A stretch of 64,000 nucleotides of DNA from Aralia elata. Lineage: Eukaryota > Streptophyta > Magnoliopsida > Apiales > Araliaceae. The notes under the pieces were generated by a model. That model was not told where the DNA came from, did no database searches, and saw nothing but the letters and a program-made list of their open reading frames with translations. Positions 58,260-64,000 of this stretch are shown here, in pieces. The number at the start of each line of letters is the position of its first letter. The first letter of the stretch is position 1. The stretch is taken from NCBI GenBank assembly GCA_034770075.1, contig CM068380.1:82978112-83042111 (forward strand), given 5' to 3'. The translations under genes and the position numbers were made by a program.

Positions 58260-60280
58260 TTAATTAGTTTGTCCTAAAAATAGCCACAATACTGGTAAAG
58301 TTGAACTTGTGTGGTTTTATGTAGGTGGGTTGTAAGATGAAGTACTATAAACAGAGGAAGATCGAGCTAGCTCATGGTCTTGGAATTGCATTAACTGGTT
58401 TTTTCTATATTGGTCATCGGACAGAGAAAAATTGTGTACCCGAAGCTATGGTAATTGGTATGAAAAAGGTCTTATTCTTTTGAAAGAGACTGCCATTTTT
58501 ACTTGACAATCTAGCGTATATATCTACGCATTCCCACTAAATGCATGCAACATAAAAGCACTAATCAAGAATCGGGAATTGGTAGATACGTCCATAAATG
58601 CAAAAATTTGCCTTTAGATAGGACGACGTAGGATGACAGGACGAGAGAGGGGTGCGATCCTGGATAGTGGATAGCATGACGGGACCAAGCTAGTTTCAAA
58701 GAGTGTAATCTAGGACAAATTAAAGACCCTATGGTTGAATGCTACCTTCGTGGATAAAAAGTACTTCCAAAATACTCATAAATTTTTATTTTTGGAAAAT
58801 CAAGTTCAGACATTTTTAAATTTAAAATTTGCATGATTTATTTAATTTCAAAAATAAAAGGTCTCATAATTTGTTGTACTTTTTGAGATAGTAGTTTATA
58901 ATAGTTATTATTAGATTGACAAAAATAAGATAGATTCATATTAACTTTAGATTTGAAAATAAATATCTCAATACTTACATTGAATTTTAAAATTTTAAAA
59001 TTAATTTTATACATTATAATTTTAATATATTTTTAAAATTACTTATTCGCATTTTAATTTATTTTTTTATTAAAGGCAAAGAAAAAAAAAATGAAAACAT
59101 AACTGAACTAAATAAACGACTCCCGAGTCCCAACTGTCGAGCGTCCGTTAAACCCCTAACATTTGTTTCCATCTCCGTCCGTCATCATGCTACCACCTTA
59201 TAACCACCCTCCGGAACCCCTACTTACTGCCATATCCGCCGTCGCATGTCCACCTTCCCCAATTCCAATTTCTGCACTATGCTCCGCCCACTACGAACCC
59301 CAAAAACCACCGGTCCCTCCCATACCGCCAAAATAGACATTGAAGCTCATGACCAACACTCAACGCCTACAGACATTGAGCCCATTTTCTATTCTCAAAC
59401 TTGTTTGATTACTTTTTCGAGAATGTAATCCCTACAGGTTGCAACATCAGCAAGTAGAAGAGAAGCAATATCTTGTGCTCTGCCGGAGATTATTTTGCTA
59501 AAATTACGAGTTCATTTCGTTTACCAGGCTTGATTTTTCTTCGGAGAATAGGATTGAGCAGAAGCTCTTGGATTACAACTAGGCTGCTGAAACATTGTTT
59601 GCACTTCACCTGTTTGATTTAATGTTTAGCTGAAGCGGTATATATTATAATGGCTGTTTAGTGTTGGTGTTAATGTTAGTTTTAGGTTATGTTTATGAGT
59701 AGTTACCAGAAGTGTTGTCAGATCATTGGCCGTTTATTGCATACTTCATACACTATATGTATGATAAGGTACTAAAGTTATCTGTTAGGAATTTTACTTT
59801 TAGTTCTCTTTGTACTAAGACTCAATCTGATAGTTCTTCCAATTTGGCTTGGACCATGGACGGAAAGCATCGCTTTATGTAGTCACTAATCATAATACGA
59901 AGCCTTATAGGTTAATTAGTAATATTCTTGTTTTTCTAAACACTTGCCACTGTTAAGAAGTAAAGGTGATTCTATTTAATTTGTCTCTCTTTTGTTTTTA
60001 TTTTTTATTTTTTTTTATTTTTTATTATAAGTAATTTCATTCAATTTGCTTCTCGTTACGATATGTTTTAGGCTTTTAGTATTCTTGGTACAAATGAAGA
60101 TGTATTGCTTCTAAACAATTGACACACTAAAGATTTTCGTTTAGTGACTATAAATACTTTTGCAAAATTGTATTCAAAGGGATTATTATAGAACTCATAT
60201 TGGTCATGGTTGTGCAATATTTTTGTTTATTCATTATTGTACCAACTATATATTATATCTTGTGACCTGGTTTAGGTATT
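58260..60280. other. Intergenic, no assignable gene
   Basis: The 58300-59100 stretch is AT-rich. Around 59150-59420 composition becomes C-rich and forward frames of 49-60 codons are open (Pro-rich or Ser/Thr-rich), ending without a recognisable domain. This could be a first exon or leader of the fragmented unit downstream. No further evidence is visible. Confidence 0.35.
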
Positions 60281-60330
60281 TTTGATAAATTCAGCTGATC
60301 CTTTACTGGATTTATGCTAGACTGGGAGAC

Positions 60331-60453
60331 TGGGAGTGTAAGGCACTAGCCCACTGCATTATCCAGCATCACCAAGGGCGTCTTTACCTGTTTACAAATG
60401 TTGCCAGAGAGGGTCAACCTCTCGATCGCCATTATCTCTTGCATAGTACTGTT
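60331..60453 (+). other. Exon-like segment of unknown gene
   Basis: A short frame reads GDWECKALAHCIIQHHQGRL and then YLFTNVAREGQPLDRHYLLH. It has normal protein-like composition and is preceded by a TAG that could serve as an acceptor (…GGATTTATGCTAG). No family was recognised, and stops lie just outside. It may be an exon of an unrecognised gene or a pseudogene remnant. Confidence 0.3.
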
Positions 60454-62091
60454 GACTAATCATCAGGTCCAAAAGGTGGGAGATTATGCATTGGTGGTAG
60501 CAACAAGAATATGTTAAAAAGTAGAAATCTAGGTACATATATATGTATGTTGTGTAAGCTTTCTTTAATTGAGGATTCGTCCATTAAAAGTTTTAGCCTG
60601 ATTATTCATTCACTTTTCAACCAAAACCCTAACTTAGAATACTAGATTTCTTAATGACCAACTTATTTATTTTTCCCAGCAGAATGTACTTATTGATGAC
60701 CCAGGCTAGATTGTTGAAGATATTGATTCCAGTGACTCATATGCCGTACTTGTTGTAACTTGTTAGGGAAGGTCAACAATTTATATTTTGTTCAGTAGCT
60801 CTGCCTCAGCCAAGTGGGAAGGTATTAGTATTTTCTATCTTTACACTTTCCTATTCATGCTTTTTCTCAATTTCTCGATATTGCCAATGTGTTCCAGTGG
60901 TTCCAAAAGGAAAAGATTACAATACTTATAAGAACAAGAAGATAATATCAGTTGTAAATATCCTTGTGTGTGTTTGTGGTGTTCTGCTAGTTTCATTACT
61001 TGATCAGGATATGATTTATGCTCGATTGTAGCATCGTTGTGATAATTGTTTAGGAGAGCATTAAGAGAGAGAACGAGGGAGAGCAGATATGAAAGAGTGT
61101 TCTGATATATGAATCGACCTGTTACTTAATTCTCAGTGGTAGTTACTATCTTTGTAAGATGTGATAGTGAGTGCTTCGTTTTCCTTTCCTCTTTTCTTGG
61201 TGGTTGAAACTTTTCCCTATGTTCGGTTAGATTCCTTTGCAGTAAGCCTTGTGTTCTCACTTCTCATTTAGGAACAAACAAGGCTACTGAAACGTAACTT
61301 GGCTTCCAGATTCTCCAACATAAGCACAATTTTAAAGTGTTACACATTTTCTAAAGACATACTTGACATGGTGCATTCTATAGTGATGGCAATGTGTTTA
61401 ACATACTATGGATAAGAAATGTCACCATGTCAGATGGTGTCAAATGAATAACCTTGACGTTGAAGAAGTCCAAGTCCACAGGTATGCTCTAAATTTGGTT
61501 CATCATTTACATAGTTTGAGCGGTAAAACACAGGAACTATAATCATACAAAAAGTGACATTAACAGCAAAGGATAAGACCAATATGATTTCTGTCACTAT
61601 GGTTTACATTATATGGAATTCAAAGTATCTCCATCTGTTTCATTTCAACCTTGAGTCTTCAAGACAGGACCCTGATTCCAGAGAAAGTATTGCTTATGCG
61701 GAGAGCCACTATTCTAACTTGGGAAGATCCATGATTTAACACTACATGAACTCTTAGTATTTTTTCTTAATTTGTATCTAGAATCCTGGTAGTCTTCAAA
61801 AATGATACGACTTCTTCATGTTAGAAAGTACTCCTTCGTGCTTAAATTTGTAATTAAGTGGAGGAAGATTTTTCTTTCTTATTCGTATTTTTATTTTAGA
61901 AGTGGAGGAAAGTATCTTTGACATACTGCTAATTATTTAGCCCAATGCAGTAATTGTTGCATGGAGCTTTTCTGATTTAAAAAGTAACACGTCCTTAACA
62001 CTGCCTAGAGCCATTCGCATCTTCAAATATAGGAACGAACTTTTTTAACAGTAGCATCAAGATGGTAAATGCACAAAATACATAATAGCAT

Positions 62092-62239
62092 TAAGGATTC
62101 TATCTCGTGTGCCAAATTCTTAACTGAATGGGAAATGGTGCAACAAGCCAAGCTTGCTGGTTGGGGATATATTGACGAAGGACTATTGGTTGTTTCAGCC
62201 ATTGATTGCTGTCTAGATTTATTCCGTGGTGCAGTTTTG
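62092..62239 (+). other. Exon-like segment of unknown gene
   Basis: An open frame from an AG acceptor-like site (…GCATTAAG) reads DSISCAKFLTEWEMVQQAKL, then AGWGYIDEGLLVV and CCLDLFRGAVLK. It ends at a donor-like GTACCT. Composition and borders look like a real internal exon, but no family was recognised. It may belong with the 60.3 kb segment and a frame at about 61630-61739 (QDPDSRESIAYAESHYSNLG). Confidence 0.35.
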
Positions 62240-62515
62240 AAGGTACCTGTGAAACTCTTTACCTGGTTTTAAATTATTCATTTTTTTTGTTTTGTTTGTT
62301 ATACCGTTCTTTTATTTTATCTCAATTCTTCGGTGTTCTCCACGAGGTGTCCTTATAGCTTTGTACTGCTGCAGAAATTTCTGTCACAATTTTATAGATT
62401 CTCTTACTTCCAATATAGAAGGAATTCTAAGTTAAACAAAAGTTCTCTATTTTAGAGTATTATATGCAAGGACACATTATTCTGTCCTTCGCGTAGGAGT
62501 TAGGACTGTGAAGTT

Positions 62516-62560
62516 ATGTGTGTGTGTGTATATGTATGTATATATGTATGTATGTATATA
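62516..62560. repeat. TG/TATG microsatellite
   Basis: TGTGTGTG followed by alternating TATG and TATA units, directly abutting the LTR that begins at 62561. Confidence 0.85.
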
Positions 62561-62805
62561 TGTTAGAATGTGTCAGGTAGGAAAAATATGTTTCCATGTT
62601 TTCCTCTCTATGTTTTCTTCCTATAATTTATGAAAACACTACCCATAAATTAAGGGAGCACTACCTTATGAAACTAGTATATAAGCCAATGTAACTCAAT
62701 GTAAATTAGATGAGAGAAGCAATGTAATATGTTTATGTGAGAAGTATTAATGGAGAAACCCAAAATTAGTTTCTCTCTTTCAATTTCAGTTTTTCTCTTT
62801 CTACA
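62561..62805 (+). repeat. First LTR of the miniature element, 245 bp
   Basis: TGTTAGAATG...TTCTACA. Compared with the second LTR it carries an extra segment of about 22 bp around 62620-62645 (TTCCTATAATTTATGAAAAC), flanked by short repeats. Confidence 0.85.
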
Positions 62806-62817
62806 TGGTATCAGAGC
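62806..62817 (+). other. Primer-binding site, first copy
   Basis: TGGTATCAGAGC directly follows the LTR end ...CTACA. It is complementary to the initiator-Met tRNA 3' end. Confidence 0.9.
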
Positions 62818-62929
62818 TACGTTCCTTATTCTTCACACCGGCAACACTGTTCATGCCGGCACTGCAGCATATCACTGTTCACTAGCCTCTTAATTTTTTC
62901 TCTTTCGCTGCTACTTTTATTCTTCTCTT

Positions 62930-63040
62930 CCAACATAATATCCATTGTTGATGTCTCTTCCAACATGGTATCCATTGTTGATGTCTCTTCCAACATGGTA
63001 TCCATTGTTGATGTCTCTTCCAACATGGTATCTAATGTTG
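62930..63040. repeat. 30-bp tandem repeat in the first interior, about four copies
   Basis: Units of TCTTCCAACATGGTATCCAT plus TGTTGATGTC. Because the period is 30 bp, the minus strand shows a repetitive MLEETSTMDT reading frame, which is a by-product of the repeat. Confidence 0.9.
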
Positions 63041-63390
63041 TGCTTTATTAACTTTAAGTCATGGCTGGTTCGTGGCTGCTTATAGGCTGATTTCTAACAC
63101 ATTGCAGCTGCTTTTCTGCGTGTGGGGCCTGCTTATGGGCTGGTAGTGTCTCTTCATTATGCAAATTTTATGGAGAGATGTGTTGGCCATGTGTGCTGAG
63201 CATAATTTGCAGTCACGTGGATCTAATTATTTGATATCCTTTGGAAAGTTTATTCTCCTCGGATATATATTATACTCATCTTTTACATGGCGAAACAAAG
63301 TGGTGCTAGCAGTGAAGTTCATATCGTAGTATGGGACAACAAGCTATTTCATCTATTATGTTTCAAGCTGGGTATGCGAGACATCCATAC

Positions 63391-63407
63391 ACCAACTTGA
63401 GGGGGAG
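63391..63407 (+). other. Polypurine tract preceding the second LTR
   Basis: ACCAACTTGAGGGGGAG immediately precedes TGTTAGAATG. TTGAGGGGGAG next to TGTT is the usual junction in plant Copia-type elements. Confidence 0.85.
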
Positions 63408-63630
63408 TGTTAGAATGTGTTAGGTAGGAAAAACATGTTTCCATGTTTTCCTCTCCATGTTTTCTACCCATAAATTAAGGGAGCACTACCTTATGAAACT
63501 AGTATATAAGCCAATATAACTCAATGCAAATTAGATGGGAGAAGCAATGTAATATGTTTATGTGAGAAGTATTAATGGAGAAACCCAAAATTAGTTTCTC
63601 TCTTTCAATTTCAGTTTCTCTCTTTCTACA
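63408..63630 (+). repeat. Second LTR of the miniature element, 223 bp
   Basis: Same ends as the first LTR, with scattered substitutions and the 22-bp difference. It is followed by a second TGGTATCAGAGC at 63631-63642. Confidence 0.85.
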
Positions 63631-63642
63631 TGGTATCAGAGC
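63631..63642 (+). other. Primer-binding site, second copy
   Basis: A repeat of TGGTATCAGAGC after the second LTR. A normal single element would have host DNA here, so this is what shows the tandem structure. Confidence 0.9.
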
Positions 63643-63784
63643 TACGTTCCTTATTCTTCACACCGGCAACACTGTTCATGTCGGAGCACTGTTCACCGGC
63701 AGCACTGTTCACGCCGGCACTGCAACATATCACTGTTCACCGGCCTCTTAATTTTTTCTCTTTCGCTGCTACTTTTATTCTCCT

Positions 63785-63935
63785 CTTCCAACATGGAATC
63801 CATTGTTGATGTCTCTTCCAACATGGAATCCATTGTTGATGTCTCTTCCAACATGGTATCCATTGTTGATGTCTCTTCTAACATGGTATCCATTGTTGAT
63901 GTCTCTTCTAACATGGTATCCAATGTTGTGCTTTA
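63785..63935. repeat. 30-bp tandem repeat in the second interior, about five copies
   Basis: The same repeat as at 62930-63040 but with one more unit, and with TGGAATCC variants in the first two units. Confidence 0.9.
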
Positions 63936-64000
63936 TTGACTTTAAGTCATGGCTGGTTCGTGGCTGCTTATAGGCTGATTTCCAGCACATTGCAGTTGCT

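Larger units (their letters stand above)
62561..64000 (+). mobile_element. Miniature LTR retroelement (TRIM-like) in tandem arrangement, running off the window
   Basis: Order is LTR 62561-62805, primer site, interior of about 600 bp, polypurine tract, LTR 63408-63630, primer site, then a second interior to the window end. Both LTRs start TGTTAGAATGTGT and end TTTCTCTTTCTACA, and each is immediately followed by TGGTATCAGAGC. The interior has no retroelement protein. Small LTRs (about 220-245 bp), a short non-coding interior and a Met-tRNA primer site are the hallmarks of terminal-repeat retrotransposons in miniature. The second interior repeats the first after the second LTR, so the array is a head-to-tail multimer sharing an LTR. 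Confidence 0.85.

Noticed and set aside
62826..63026. Repetitive minus-strand frames (MLEETSTMDT units), also at 63693-63923
   Set aside because: They come from the 30-bp tandem repeat in the interior of the miniature LTR element and are not conserved protein.

Overview
The window is nuclear DNA of a flowering plant, most likely a eudicot and possibly an asterid (the last point is only an impression). The evidence is GT-AG introns in every multi-exon gene, high A+T content, LTR retrotransposons primed by initiator-Met tRNA, Stowaway-type MITEs, and plant-only families: extra-large G protein, RUS/DUF647, JINGUBANG WD40, CYP82 and REM-type B3. All exon structures were joined by eye from reading frames, splice dinucleotides and family resemblance. 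They are models, not transcript-supported structures.

Layout. 0.7-4.1 kb (+): a five-exon UTP16/BUD21-like U3 snoRNP gene with a telo-box in its leader. 6.1-6.4 kb (-): a small conserved plant protein. 8.0-18.0 kb: one complete, young, minus-oriented LTR element with two nearly identical 3.6 kb LTRs and a 2.7 kb non-coding interior (LARD type). 20.7-22.1 kb (+): an intronless JINGUBANG-like WD40 gene. 26.6-33.6 kb (+): an eight-exon XLG1 gene (971 aa) with a Ty3/Gypsy fragment in intron 4. 35.0-40.0 kb (-): a ten-exon RUS gene, probably RUS4 (528 aa), with a solo LTR inserted exactly at the intron 2 donor. 41.5-43.2 kb (-): a CYP82-family P450 broken by two frame disruptions. 45.0-50.5 kb (-): a ten-exon membrane protein of the At3g27390 type (548 aa), with nested repeats in intron 5. 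51.8-52.6 kb: minisatellites. 53.7-58.3 kb (-): two decayed REM-type B3 genes. 59-62.3 kb: exon-like fragments I cannot assign. 62.6 kb to the end: a miniature LTR element in a tandem LTR-interior-LTR-interior arrangement that runs off the window.

The genes do not form a pathway. This is an ordinary plant gene neighbourhood with housekeeping and signalling genes (UTP16-like, XLG1, RUS, membrane protein) intact and defence or reproductive family members (CYP82, REM) decaying. The most informative structure comes from mobile DNA: insertions inside introns, copied exon scraps, a target-site duplication that coincides with a splice donor, and a tandem miniature retroelement. I found no prokaryote-like system, CRISPR array, tRNA or rRNA gene.
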